Counted from the first letter of the stretch, positions 1-6,376 are shown. The stretch: 9,031 bases of DNA from Janthinobacterium lividum (GCA_945864765.1 CAMBDR010000120.1:1-9031); one strand, 5' to 3'. The notes: generated by a model from the sequence alone, not told the origin. Made by a program: numbers and translations.

Positions 1-275
1 AGGTCGTCCGGCACCATGGCGGCAGAGAATACGATTTTGTAGGGATTTTTATCGCCGGAAAAACGCACATCCCGGTGAATCCGAAACAGCGCTTTTTTCG
101 GGTTGCAACTCCGGATAAGTGGATCAAAACGACCCAGCTCAGCCAACAATTGCGTTACCGTCTGCAAAAATTCTTCGCGCAAAATGTCGTAACGCGGCCG
201 ATTCATGACAAACCACGGCCGATTATTATTGGCTTCCAGCTCAGTTAAAAATTGACTTAAATCGCGTCAGTGCAT
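1..275 (-). CDS. DUF2461 (TIGR02453-like) family protein, partial, with a stop codon in the start region
   Basis: The reading frame running off the left edge encodes a DUF2461-type protein of unknown function. Visible family features are an N-terminal ANNNRPWF segment, an NRPRYD segment, and LFRIHRDVRFSGDKNPYK about 65-80 codons in; these match what I remember of the family. The expected start is ATG at 275-273, about 7 bases after a GAGGG ribosome binding site (287-283), but it reads ATG CAC TGA, a stop at codon 3 (269-267), before the conserved RDLSQFL continues. Removing the single A at 267 would instead join the upstream ATG (279-277) to the frame as MHALRDLSQFL. The next in-frame ATG (206-204) would lose the NNNRPWF motif and has no evident ribosome binding site. 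The gene follows the protease gene by only 16 bases, so the two are probably cotranscribed. Family call is fairly sure; whether it is functional is unclear. The C-terminus lies outside the window. Confidence 0.7.
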
Positions 276-291
276 GCATCTTCCCTCAAGC

Positions 292-1482
292 TCATTCTTC
301 TTCACTGCTACTGTCGCGTTTTGGGCGTTTGCCAACGATGATATCGAGTGAAGTTTCCTGGTTTTTGCGCAAAACCTGGAAGAGTACTTTCGAACCGGGC
401 TTCAATTGCGCAATCATATTCAACATGTCACGGGTATCGTTAACGGGTTTGCCTTCAATCTTGAGCAAAATATCTCCGGGTCGCATGCCTGCTTTATCCG
501 CCGGGCTATTGCGCCACACCCCACCAATGAGCGCACCCGACTTTTTCGCAATGCCAAGGCTTTCCGCCAATTCCGGCGTAATATCTTGCGGTTCCACACC
601 AATCCAACCCCGTGTTACCGAACCACTTTGAATAATCGCCTCCATTACTTGCTTCGCGGTTGAAACCGGAATGGCAAAACCGATTCCCAGGGAACCACCG
701 GATTTGGAATAAATCGCCGAATTAATCCCAAGCAAATTGCCCTTGGTATCAACCAACGCGCCGCCCGAATTACCGGGGTTGATGGCGGCATCGGTTTGAA
801 TGAAATTTTCATACGCATTAATCCCCAAATGATTACGCCCGGTGGCCGAGATAATACCCATGGTGACCGTTTGCCCCACGCCAAACGGGTTACCCACGGC
901 CAACACCACATCACCCACTTGTGCCTGCTCGGCATGCCCGAAGGTAATGGCAGGCAAATTAGTGAGTTTGATTTGGATCACTGCCAAATCGGTATCGGGG
1001 TCGGTGCCAACAATGGTGGCACTGGCTTTGCGACCATCGGAGAGCGCCACCTCAATTTGCTCGGCCGCTTCCACCACATGGTTATTAGTCAAAATAAAAC
1101 CTTGCCCGCTGACAATGACGCCCGAACCCAGGCTGGATTGAGTTTCTTGTCGCTTTTGATCGGGCTGCCCGAAAAAGCGCCGAAAAAACGGATCTTGCAT
1201 TAATGGATTGCTTGCCACCTTGACTTGTTTGCTGGTGGAAATATTCACCACCGAAGCCATCGCCAACTTGGCGGCATCGCGATAGGAGATTGCGCCCTGC
1301 GAAATATTGACCGGCGCTTCTTGAATAGTGACGGCTTTTGAATCGGTTTGCGTGGTGACCACCGGAGCAGGGCTATACCTGCCGCCGCCGGGCAACCATT
1401 CGGGCTTAAGGCTACCAACGATGAACCAAAGCGCCAAGCCTACCGTGATAGTTTGAGCAAATAAAAGCCAAAATCGTTGCAT
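292..1482 (-). CDS. DegS/DegQ-like membrane-anchored trypsin-like serine protease with one PDZ domain
   Basis: HtrA-family periplasmic endopeptidase of 396 residues. A short N-terminus is followed by one hydrophobic segment (about residues 6-24) with no obvious cleavage site, so it is probably anchored in the inner membrane and faces the periplasm. The protease domain carries the full triad: His135 in LTNNHVV, Asp165 in DPDTDLAVI and Ser239 in NPGNSGGALVD. A single PDZ domain follows (about 293-385), with RGWIGVEPQ at its start and AGMRPGDILLKI in its core. The tail is charged (KRPKRDSSSEEE). One PDZ plus a membrane anchor resembles DegS more than DegP, but no RseA or RpoE gene is in view, so a sigma-E role cannot be claimed. 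Such proteins are sometimes annotated as 2-alkenal reductase, which I consider misleading. The ATG start has no strong ribosome binding site; it is chosen because the anchor begins directly after it. It is divergent from petA. Confidence 0.9.
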   Translation of the reverse strand: MQRFWLLFAQTITVGLALWFIVGSLKPEWLPGGGRYSPAPVVTTQTDSKAVTIQEAPVNISQGAISYRDAAKLAMASVVNISTSKQVKVASNPLMQDPFFRRFFGQPDQKRQETQSSLGSGVIVSGQGFILTNNHVVEAAEQIEVALSDGRKASATIVGTDPDTDLAVIQIKLTNLPAITFGHAEQAQVGDVVLAVGNPFGVGQTVTMGIISATGRNHLGINAYENFIQTDAAINPGNSGGALVDTKGNLLGINSAIYSKSGGSLGIGFAIPVSTAKQVMEAIIQSGSVTRGWIGVEPQDITPELAESLGIAKKSGALIGGVWRNSPADKAGMRPGDILLKIEGKPVNDTRDMLNMIAQLKPGSKVLFQVLRKNQETSLDIIVGKRPKRDSSSEEE

Positions 1483-1549
1483 AATTTAATGAAAAATAAG
1501 AAAAAACATCCAAAAAAAGACCTCTCGCCATAGCGCCAAGCGCCTGTGC

Positions 1550-1578
1550 ATGATACGCTTTTTGCAGCCAACTGTCGC
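1550..1578 (-). promoter_or_regulatory. Possible sigma70-type promoter of the protease gene
   Basis: On the minus strand GCGACA (1578-1573) and TATCAT (1555-1550) are separated by 17 bases, about 70 bases upstream of the protease ATG. The -35 matches the consensus at four of six positions and the -10 at five of six. This is pattern matching only. The rest of the 1483-1781 gap shows no gene I can support. Confidence 0.3.
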
Positions 1579-1687
1579 GCCGTTGTGCAAAACGTCCACG
1601 CCTCGGGCAAAATACAGCTGAACAGCGTATGGTTTTCGCAAAAACCGCCGAAATTACACTATTTTGGCTGTACATTCCAAGTTTTGC

Positions 1688-1716
1688 TTCAAATCACGGC
1701 TCGGCTCCGCTATAAT
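1688..1716 (+). promoter_or_regulatory. Likely promoter of the petABC operon
   Basis: A perfect TATAAT (1711-1716) is preceded after 17 bases by TTCAAA (1688-1693), which matches the -35 consensus at four of six positions. A transcript would begin near 1723 and have a leader of about 60 bases before the petA ATG at 1782. A weaker -10-like TACAAT lies at 1749-1754. The petA ribosome binding site is GGGG at 1773-1776. Confidence 0.5.
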
Positions 1717-1781
1717 TTAGGGTTGCTAGAATTTGGGTTAACACATCCTACAATAACGAATTTTGACTGATTGGGGTTGGT

Positions 1782-2396
1782 ATGAGTAAGGACAAGCAAG
1801 TCGATTCTGGTCGACGAGGCTTAATCGTCGCCACATGTGCGGCGGGCGGTGTAGTCGGATTGGCTACTACCGGAGCATTGGTTAGTACTTTTCAACCGTC
1901 TGAAAAGGCGAAGGCAGCGGGTGCGCCCGTCGAAGCAGATATTTCTGACTTAAAGCCGGGCGAAATGAAAGTCTTCGAATGGCGCGGCAAACCCGTATGG
2001 ATTTTGCGGCGCACCGAAGAAATGATGGCCAGCCTGGCCAAAACGGAAGCACTGGTTGCTGATCCGAAATCGGAGAAGCCATATCAAATCGATATGCCAG
2101 AATATTGCAACAACACGCACCGTTCACGCAAAGAGCACAAAGAAATTTTGGTCGCCGTGGGCATTTGTTCGCATCTGGGCTGCTCACCAAGCAACAAATT
2201 CGAGGCGGGTGCGCAACCTTCCCTACCCGATGACTGGCAAGGCGGCTTCCTCTGCCCATGCCATGGCTCCACCTTCGATTTGGCCGGACGCGTGTATAAA
2301 AACAAGCCCGCGCCGCAAAATCTGGACGTACCACCGCATATGTATTTGTCCGATACCAAAATCCTGATTGGTAAAGACGAGAAAGGTGAGGCATAA
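1782..2396 (+). CDS. petA: Ubiquinol-cytochrome c reductase iron-sulfur subunit (Rieske protein)
   Basis: Rieske subunit of the cytochrome bc1 complex, 204 residues; it takes the first electron from quinol at the Qo site and passes it to cytochrome c1. The N-terminus has a twin-arginine pair (SGRRGLIV, Arg11-Arg12) followed by a hydrophobic segment (about 13-36), consistent with Tat export and retention as an uncleaved membrane anchor. The 2Fe-2S ligand motifs are both intact: CSHLGC (Cys129, His131, Cys134) and CPCHGS (Cys158, Cys160, His161). Cys134 and Cys160 would form the stabilising disulfide. The loop between the two motifs and the downstream APQNLDVPP segment fit proteobacterial members. 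The ATG is preceded by GGGG with 5 bases of spacing. It heads the petABC operon and is followed by petB after only two bases. Confidence 0.97.
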   Translation: MSKDKQVDSGRRGLIVATCAAGGVVGLATTGALVSTFQPSEKAKAAGAPVEADISDLKPGEMKVFEWRGKPVWILRRTEEMMASLAKTEALVADPKSEKPYQIDMPEYCNNTHRSRKEHKEILVAVGICSHLGCSPSNKFEAGAQPSLPDDWQGGFLCPCHGSTFDLAGRVYKNKPAPQNLDVPPHMYLSDTKILIGKDEKGEA

Positions 2397-2398
2397 AA

Positions 2399-3808
2399 AT
2401 GGCATTTATTGAAAAGAAACTCCCGGCCAATGCGCCCATCGCCGATAAAGCCCTGAACTGGGTAGACTCGCGCTTTCCCCTCACCAAATTGTGGAATGAT
2501 CAATGGGGCCAGTATTACGCCCCTAAAAATTTCAACATCTGGTACATCTTTGGCTCGCTGGCGATGTTGGTGCTGGTGATGCAAATCGTGACTGGCATCT
2601 TCCTGACCATGCATTACAAGCCCGATGCCACGCTGGCGTTTGCCTCGGTGGAATACATCATGCGTGAAGTGCCTTGGGGTTGGTTGGTGCGCTATATGCA
2701 CTCGACCGGCGCATCGGCCTTCTTCATTATTGTGTATTTGCATATGACACGCGGCTTGTTGTATGGCTCTTACCGCAAACCACGCGAATTAATTTGGTTG
2801 TTTGGCTTTGCCATCTTCCTGTGCCTGATGGCTGAAGCCTTCTTTGGTTACTTGTTACCCTGGGGCCAAATGTCTTACTGGGGCGCACAGGTGATTGTTA
2901 ACTTATTTGGTGCCATTCCTTTCATTGGCCCTGATCTGTCCTTGTGGATTCGTGGTGATTATGTGGTCTCCGATGCTACCTTGAACCGCTTCTTTGCCTT
3001 CCACGTGATCGCCATTCCTTTGGTATTACTGGGCTTGGTGGCAGCGCACTTGATCGCACTGCATGAAGTGGGCTCCAACAACCCGGACGGGATTGAAGTA
3101 AAAGAGCATTTGGGCCCGGATGGCCACCCACTCGACTCGATTCCTTCGCACCCTTACTATTCCACTCACGACATGTTTGGCGTGACGGTATTTTTAACGA
3201 TTTTCAGTGCAGTGGTGTTCTTTGCCCCGGAAATGGGTGGTTACTTCCTTGAGTACAACAACTTTATCCCTGCGGATTCCTTGAAAACCCCGCCGCATAT
3301 CGCGCCAACTTGGTATTTCACGCCGTTTTATTCGATTTTGCGCGCGACCACCTCGGAATTTTTGTTCGTGGTACAAGCTGGTATCGTTGCCTACGTGCTG
3401 TTAATTTTCACCAAATCAAAAATCGCCAGCTTCTTCAAGTTCCTGATCGCTGCCATTGCACTGTTTGCCATTATCCTGATGATGCCCAATATGTTAGATG
3501 CAAAATTCTGGGGCGTGGTCTTGTTTGGCGGTTCGGTGATGATTCTGGCTTTGCTGCCATGGATCGACTTATCGCCCGTCAAATCCATCCGCTATCGTCC
3601 TGATTGGCATAAATGGGTGTATATCGTGTTTGGTATCGCCTTCGTTACCTTGGGTTATTTGGGGGTACAAGCACCATCCGATATTGGTGGCCGTGTATCA
3701 CAAGTTTGCACCGTGATTTATTTTGGCTTTTTCTTATTGATGCCTTGGTGGAGTACCATGGGCACCTTCAAGAAAGTCCCAACCCGTGTGAATTTCCATC
3801 CACATTGA
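2399..3808 (+). CDS. petB: Cytochrome b subunit of the bc1 complex
   Basis: Membrane diheme subunit of ubiquinol:cytochrome c oxidoreductase, 469 residues, holding the Qo and Qi quinone sites. It has at least eight hydrophobic segments, first at about 49-70, with further C-terminal ones near 404-421 and 435-451. Heme ligands are His101 and His115 in one helix, and His202 with His217 in another. The spacing of the second pair is 15 residues, one more than in mitochondrial cytochrome b, and I believe this is usual in beta- and gammaproteobacteria. The segment LHEVGSNNPDG follows. The Qo motif reads PTWY (residues 303-306) instead of the classical PEWY. It is a single full-length chain, not split as in b6f complexes. 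The start is set by GGTGAGG (2385-2391) seven bases before the ATG. The two-base gap to petA suggests translational coupling. Confidence 0.97.
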   Translation: MAFIEKKLPANAPIADKALNWVDSRFPLTKLWNDQWGQYYAPKNFNIWYIFGSLAMLVLVMQIVTGIFLTMHYKPDATLAFASVEYIMREVPWGWLVRYMHSTGASAFFIIVYLHMTRGLLYGSYRKPRELIWLFGFAIFLCLMAEAFFGYLLPWGQMSYWGAQVIVNLFGAIPFIGPDLSLWIRGDYVVSDATLNRFFAFHVIAIPLVLLGLVAAHLIALHEVGSNNPDGIEVKEHLGPDGHPLDSIPSHPYYSTHDMFGVTVFLTIFSAVVFFAPEMGGYFLEYNNFIPADSLKTPPHIAPTWYFTPFYSILRATTSEFLFVVQAGIVAYVLLIFTKSKIASFFKFLIAAIALFAIILMMPNMLDAKFWGVVLFGGSVMILALLPWIDLSPVKSIRYRPDWHKWVYIVFGIAFVTLGYLGVQAPSDIGGRVSQVCTVIYFGFFLLMPWWSTMGTFKKVPTRVNFHPH

Positions 3809-3839
3809 GTGAACCACGCCAAATAAAAAGGGAAATACA

Positions 3840-4634
3840 ATGAATTTATTGAAAAAAATGCTGGCCGTGTTGGCATTCGTGCCAGCCTTGGTGATGGCAA
3901 ATGAAGGGGGCTATCCATTGGATCGCGCCCCCGAGCGCACCGATATGGCGGCTTTACAAAACGGTGCCAAATTATTCGTCAATTACTGCCTCAATTGCCA
4001 TTCAGCCTCGTCCATGCGTTACAATCGGTTGCGCGACCTGGGTTTGACCCAAGAGCAAATCAAGGAAAACCTGTTGTTTACCGGTGAAAAAGTCGGTGAA
4101 TTGATGAACACCACACTCAACGCGAAAGACGGCAAAAAATGGTTTGGCGCAGCCCCACCTGATTTATCCGTGATTGCACGCGCACGTTCCTCGGGTGCGG
4201 GTACAGGCGCGGATTGGTTGTACACTTATTTGCGTACCTTCTACAAGGACGATAGCCGTCCTTCCGGTTGGAACAATATGGTGTTCAATAATGTCGGCAT
4301 GCCGCATGCATTGTGGGAGTTGCAGGGCACGCAAGAGATCAAACACATGCCCGCAGTAGCCTCAGCCGAAGCCAGCGCCAAACATGGTAAAGATGCCAAG
4401 GCTGAAGGCCATGATGCCCATGCCGTGCCGCAATTGGAAATCACCAAACCCGGTAAGATGACGAAAACCGAATACGACACTGCCGTCGCCGATTTGGTTG
4501 CGTATATGAGCTGGATGGCAGAACCAGTGCAGGCGCAACGCCGTCAATTAGGCGGTTGGGTCTTGATGTTTATGAGTTTATTAGCTTTACTGGCATGGCG
4601 CTTGAACGCGTCGTTCTGGAAAGAAGTGAAATAA
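3840..4634 (+). CDS. petC: Cytochrome c1
   Basis: Cytochrome c1 of the bc1 complex, 264 residues; it accepts electrons from the Rieske protein and reduces soluble cytochrome c in the periplasm. A Sec signal peptide (residues 1-20, cut probably after VMA) precedes the mature start NEGGYPLDRAPERTD. Heme c binds covalently at CLNCH (Cys50, Cys53, His54), and the likely axial ligand is Met154 in NVGMPHALW. A C-terminal membrane anchor lies at about 239-256, followed by a short charged end. Between the heme domain and the anchor is an Ala/Lys/His-rich stretch (about 172-196) that looks like a flexible linker. An AAGGGA ribosome binding site (3828-3833) lies six bases before the ATG. It is the third gene of petABC, 31 bases after petB. 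A hairpin follows the stop, so petABC may end partly there. Confidence 0.96.
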   Translation: MNLLKKMLAVLAFVPALVMANEGGYPLDRAPERTDMAALQNGAKLFVNYCLNCHSASSMRYNRLRDLGLTQEQIKENLLFTGEKVGELMNTTLNAKDGKKWFGAAPPDLSVIARARSSGAGTGADWLYTYLRTFYKDDSRPSGWNNMVFNNVGMPHALWELQGTQEIKHMPAVASAEASAKHGKDAKAEGHDAHAVPQLEITKPGKMTKTEYDTAVADLVAYMSWMAEPVQAQRRQLGGWVLMFMSLLALLAWRLNASFWKEVK

Positions 4635-4661
4635 TTACTATTCTTGCCTGATGGCATGACC

Positions 4662-4698
4662 GCTCGGGCTGTATTTTGCAGTCCGGGCATTTCGTTTT
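4662..4698 (+). terminator. Terminator-like or attenuator hairpin between petC and sspA
   Basis: GCTCGGGCTG (4662-4671) can pair with CAGTCCGGGC (4679-4688) through ten base pairs, two of them G-U, around a 7-base loop. The U-rich run ATTTCGTTTT follows immediately. This resembles an intrinsic terminator with an interrupted U-tract, so partial read-through into sspA is plausible. The sspA ribosome binding site (AAAGGA, 4699-4704) begins right after the U-run. Confidence 0.45.
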
Positions 4699-4712
4699 AA
4701 AGGAACTATAAA

Positions 4713-5324
4713 ATGATGGTTCTCTATTCGGGCACAACCTGCCCCTTCTCTCAGCGTTGCCGCCTGGTGTTGTTTGAAAAAGGCATGGATTTTGAAGTAC
4801 GCGATGTGGATTTGTTTAATAAACCGGAAGATATCTCGACCATGAACCCCTATGGTCAAGTTCCGATTCTGGTTGAGCGCGAATTGATTTTGTATGAGTC
4901 AAATATTATCAACGAATATATTGATGAACGCTTTCCGCATCCGCAATTGATGCCAGCCGACCCCTTGATGCGCTCGCGGGCACGCTTGATGTTATTCAAT
5001 TTCGAAAAAGAGTTATTTGTTCATGTGAATGTTCTTGAAAACGAAAAGGCAAAACATTCCGAAAAAGCGCATGATCGCGCCCGCTCTGAAATTCGGGATC
5101 GCTTAACCACCCTGGCCCCGCTGTTCTTAAGAAACAAGTATATGTTGGGTGATGAGTTTTCGATGTTGGATGTCGCCGTCGCGCCGCTCTTATGGCGTTT
5201 GGATCATTATGGCATTGAATTATCCAAAACTGCCGCACCGCTGATGAAATATGCTGAGCGTATTTTCTCGCGCCCAGCCTATATTGAAGCGTTAACGCCA
5301 TCAGAAAAAGTGATGCGCCGCTAA
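4713..5324 (+). CDS. sspA: Stringent starvation protein A
   Basis: SspA, 203 residues, a GST-fold protein that binds RNA polymerase and in enterobacteria promotes acid and stationary-phase survival and phage P1 late transcription. The thioredoxin-like N-domain begins MMVLYSGTTCPFSQRCRLVL. It continues with NPYGQVPILVERELILYES, the usual GST glutathione-site region, although SspA is not known to have transferase activity. FPHP at residues 74-77 probably corresponds to the PHP surface pocket important in E. coli SspA. The helical C-domain follows from about 88. Length is normal. Two ATG codons are in tandem (4713 and 4716); AAAGGA lies eight bases before the first. It follows petC after 78 bases containing a terminator-like hairpin and precedes sspB, a common betaproteobacterial order. 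Confidence 0.95.
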   Translation: MMVLYSGTTCPFSQRCRLVLFEKGMDFEVRDVDLFNKPEDISTMNPYGQVPILVERELILYESNIINEYIDERFPHPQLMPADPLMRSRARLMLFNFEKELFVHVNVLENEKAKHSEKAHDRARSEIRDRLTTLAPLFLRNKYMLGDEFSMLDVAVAPLLWRLDHYGIELSKTAAPLMKYAERIFSRPAYIEALTPSEKVMRR

Positions 5325-5327
5325 TTG

Positions 5328-5359
5328 CCTGCGTCTGGCCCAATGCCGGGCCAGGCAGG
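5328..5359 (+). other. Stable hairpin in the sspA-sspB gap
   Basis: CCTGC (5328-5332) and CTGGCCC (5335-5341), separated by a GT bulge, pair perfectly with GGGCCAG (5348-5354) and GCAGG (5355-5359) around the loop AATGCC. That makes a 12-bp GC-rich stem directly after the sspA stop. No U-run follows, so it is not a standard terminator. It may stabilise the sspA 3' end, mark an RNase cut, or modulate sspB translation. The sspB ATG at 5380 has only a weak GGA (5370-5372) near it. Confidence 0.6.
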
Positions 5360-5379
5360 ACTCTTACCTGGATCAAACC

Positions 5380-5847
5380 ATGTCCGAAATTTCCACCAAG
5401 CCGTATATGTTGCGCGCAATCTATGAGTGGTGTACCGATAGCGGTTATACCCCTTATATTGCAGTCAAGGTCAATCAATTTTGCCAAGTACCGCAAGCCT
5501 TCGTCAAAAATAATGAGATTGTTCTCAATATCAGCTTTGGCGCGACCAAAGGCCTAAAGCTGGAAAATGATTGCATTAGCTTTAGCGCTCGCTTTGGCGG
5601 CGTAGCGCGAGAGATTTATGTACCGATGGAGAATATCATGGCGATTTACGCCAGCGAAAATGGGCAAGGCATGGCGTTTGACGTGCAACTGTCTGCGGCT
5701 ACCCCACCCGCTGCCAGCGCCATAGTCGGAACCGGCCCGGCTGCCATTGCTTCGCAGCCAAGCCCTGATGTTTCGAACAGTGAAGATGCACCCGACCCAG
5801 AACCACCAAAAAAATCCGGAAAACCTACCCTAACACGGATAAAGTAG
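5380..5847 (+). CDS. sspB: ClpXP protease specificity-enhancing factor (stringent starvation protein B)
   Basis: SspB, 155 residues, the adaptor that brings ssrA-tagged and other substrates to the ClpXP protease. The folded substrate-binding domain occupies about residues 5-105: KPYMLRAIYEWCTDSGYTPY at the start, then NISFGATKGLKL, ISFSARFGG and VPMENIMAIYA. A disordered Pro/Ala/Asp-rich linker (about 107-143) follows. It ends in a basic-hydrophobic tail, KSGKPTLTRIK, which corresponds to the ClpX-binding tail of the family (RGGRPALRVVK in E. coli). This complete architecture argues for function. The ribosome binding site is weak (GGA seven bases upstream), and the stable hairpin in front may matter for expression. 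It is the partner of sspA, 55 bases downstream of it. Confidence 0.94.
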   Translation: MSEISTKPYMLRAIYEWCTDSGYTPYIAVKVNQFCQVPQAFVKNNEIVLNISFGATKGLKLENDCISFSARFGGVAREIYVPMENIMAIYASENGQGMAFDVQLSAATPPAASAIVGTGPAAIASQPSPDVSNSEDAPDPEPPKKSGKPTLTRIK

Positions 5848-5849
5848 TG

Positions 5850-5855
5850 TATAAT
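5850..5855 (+). promoter_or_regulatory. Possible -10 box of a tRNA-Thr promoter
   Basis: A perfect TATAAT lies three bases after the sspB stop and 67 bases before the tRNA. No good -35 box is seen at the right distance, where the sequence is the end of sspB. The tRNA may have its own weak promoter or depend on read-through from sspAB. Confidence 0.35.
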
Positions 5856-5869
5856 TTCATTTTTCTTGT

Positions 5870-5905
5870 TGAGCGGTTGAAGAAGGCTTCTTTTTAAACC
5901 ACTCA
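5870..5905 (+). other. Two-tier hairpin between sspB and the tRNA
   Basis: An inner stem AAGAA/TTCTT (5880-5884 with 5888-5892, loop GGC) is followed by TTT. It is enclosed by TGAGCGGTT (5870-5878) pairing with AACCACTCA (5897-5905) with one C-A mismatch. The inner part resembles a weak terminator for sspB. The outer stem could serve as an RNase processing signal for the tRNA precursor. Function is inferred only. Confidence 0.45.
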
Positions 5906-5921
5906 TAGCATTTCGTTTTAC

Positions 5922-5997
5922 GCCGGCTTAGCTCACTTGGTAGAGCAGTTGACTTGTAATCATCAGGTAACCAGTTCGATTCCGGTAGCCGGCACCA
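5922..5997 (+). tRNA. tRNA-Thr (anticodon UGU)
   Basis: A 76-base cloverleaf with encoded CCA. The acceptor stem GCCGGCT/AGCCGGC pairs fully, the D-stem is GCTC/GAGC, the anticodon loop CTTGTAA (5953-5959) gives anticodon TGT (5955-5957), and the T-loop is TTCGATT. It reads ACA and by wobble ACG threonine codons. Several conserved positions deviate: position 15 is C (5936) and position 48 is A (5969), where a purine-pyrimidine Levitt pair is normal. There is a T-T mismatch at 28-42 (5949 and 5963) in the anticodon stem, and A-C at 52-62 in the T-stem. It lies downstream of sspB, its usual betaproteobacterial location as I recall it, and ends in a strong terminator. Confidence 0.95.
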
Positions 5998-6004
5998 ATT
6001 AGAG

Positions 6005-6041
6005 AAACCCGCATGACTCTTCGGAGTGATGCGGGTTTTTT
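6005..6041 (+). terminator. Intrinsic terminator after tRNA-Thr
   Basis: CCCGCATGACTC (6008-6019) pairs with GAGTGATGCGGG (6024-6035) with a single G-G mismatch, capped by a TTCG tetraloop and followed by six T. The preceding AAA (6005-6007) can extend the stem into the T-run. It closes the petABC-sspAB-tRNA transcription block. Confidence 0.93.
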
Positions 6042-6122
6042 GCTTCTACGCGCGTTTTTCAACATTTTCCCCATATTGTTATATAGTTCATTTGTAACTA
6101 TTCAGACCATTAGCCGTTGTGC

Positions 6123-6218
6123 CGTCATTCCCGCGCAGGCGGGAATCCAGTGGCAGCGAGGAGTTCAGTAGCCAACCATTGTGCAACCGTCTGGATTCCC
6201 GCCTGCGCGGGAATGACG
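6123..6218. repeat. Paired dRS3/REP-like inverted repeat
   Basis: Two perfect 28-base arms (6123-6150 and 6191-6218) are exact reverse complements, separated by 40 bases. Each arm holds its own 20-base palindromic core, ATTCCCGC-GCAG-GCGGGAAT, which fits the neisserial dRS3 pattern of ATTCCC, eight bases, GGGAAT. The arm flanks are CGTC and CCAG. Elements of this kind are scattered in many betaproteobacterial genomes. The whole unit could fold as one large hairpin or two small ones. No transposase or tyrosine-type REP transposase gene is in the window, and I see no target-site duplication. Confidence 0.9.
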
Positions 6219-6376
6219 ATGTCAGCGGCTGAGCAGTTACGTTCATTCTTTGTTGGATGGATGTTGCAGTTCACTGGCTATTTAGGGAAAAATAATTCCC
6301 ATCCCATCAAAACCGTTTACATTTTCCGAAAATAAAGATAGACAAATCGCGAATTTAATGGAATGCTATAGGCAGT

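Noticed and set aside
1412..1675. 87-codon minus-strand ORF overlapping the protease start
   Set aside because: Overlaps the real gene in another frame and has no recognisable domain; it reads through the likely promoter region.
1546..1770. 74-codon plus-strand ORF in the divergent gap
   Set aside because: It spans the petA promoter candidates, has no good ribosome binding site and no protein-like pattern.
1882..2743. Long minus-strand ORFs (about 200 and 219 codons) opposite petA and petB
   Set aside because: They are antisense shadows of two fully conserved genes and show no domain of their own.
6117..6335. 72-codon plus-strand ORF over the inverted repeat
   Set aside because: Its HSRAGGNP and WIPACAGMT segments are the well-known spurious translation of dRS3/REP-like repeats; no ribosome binding site.
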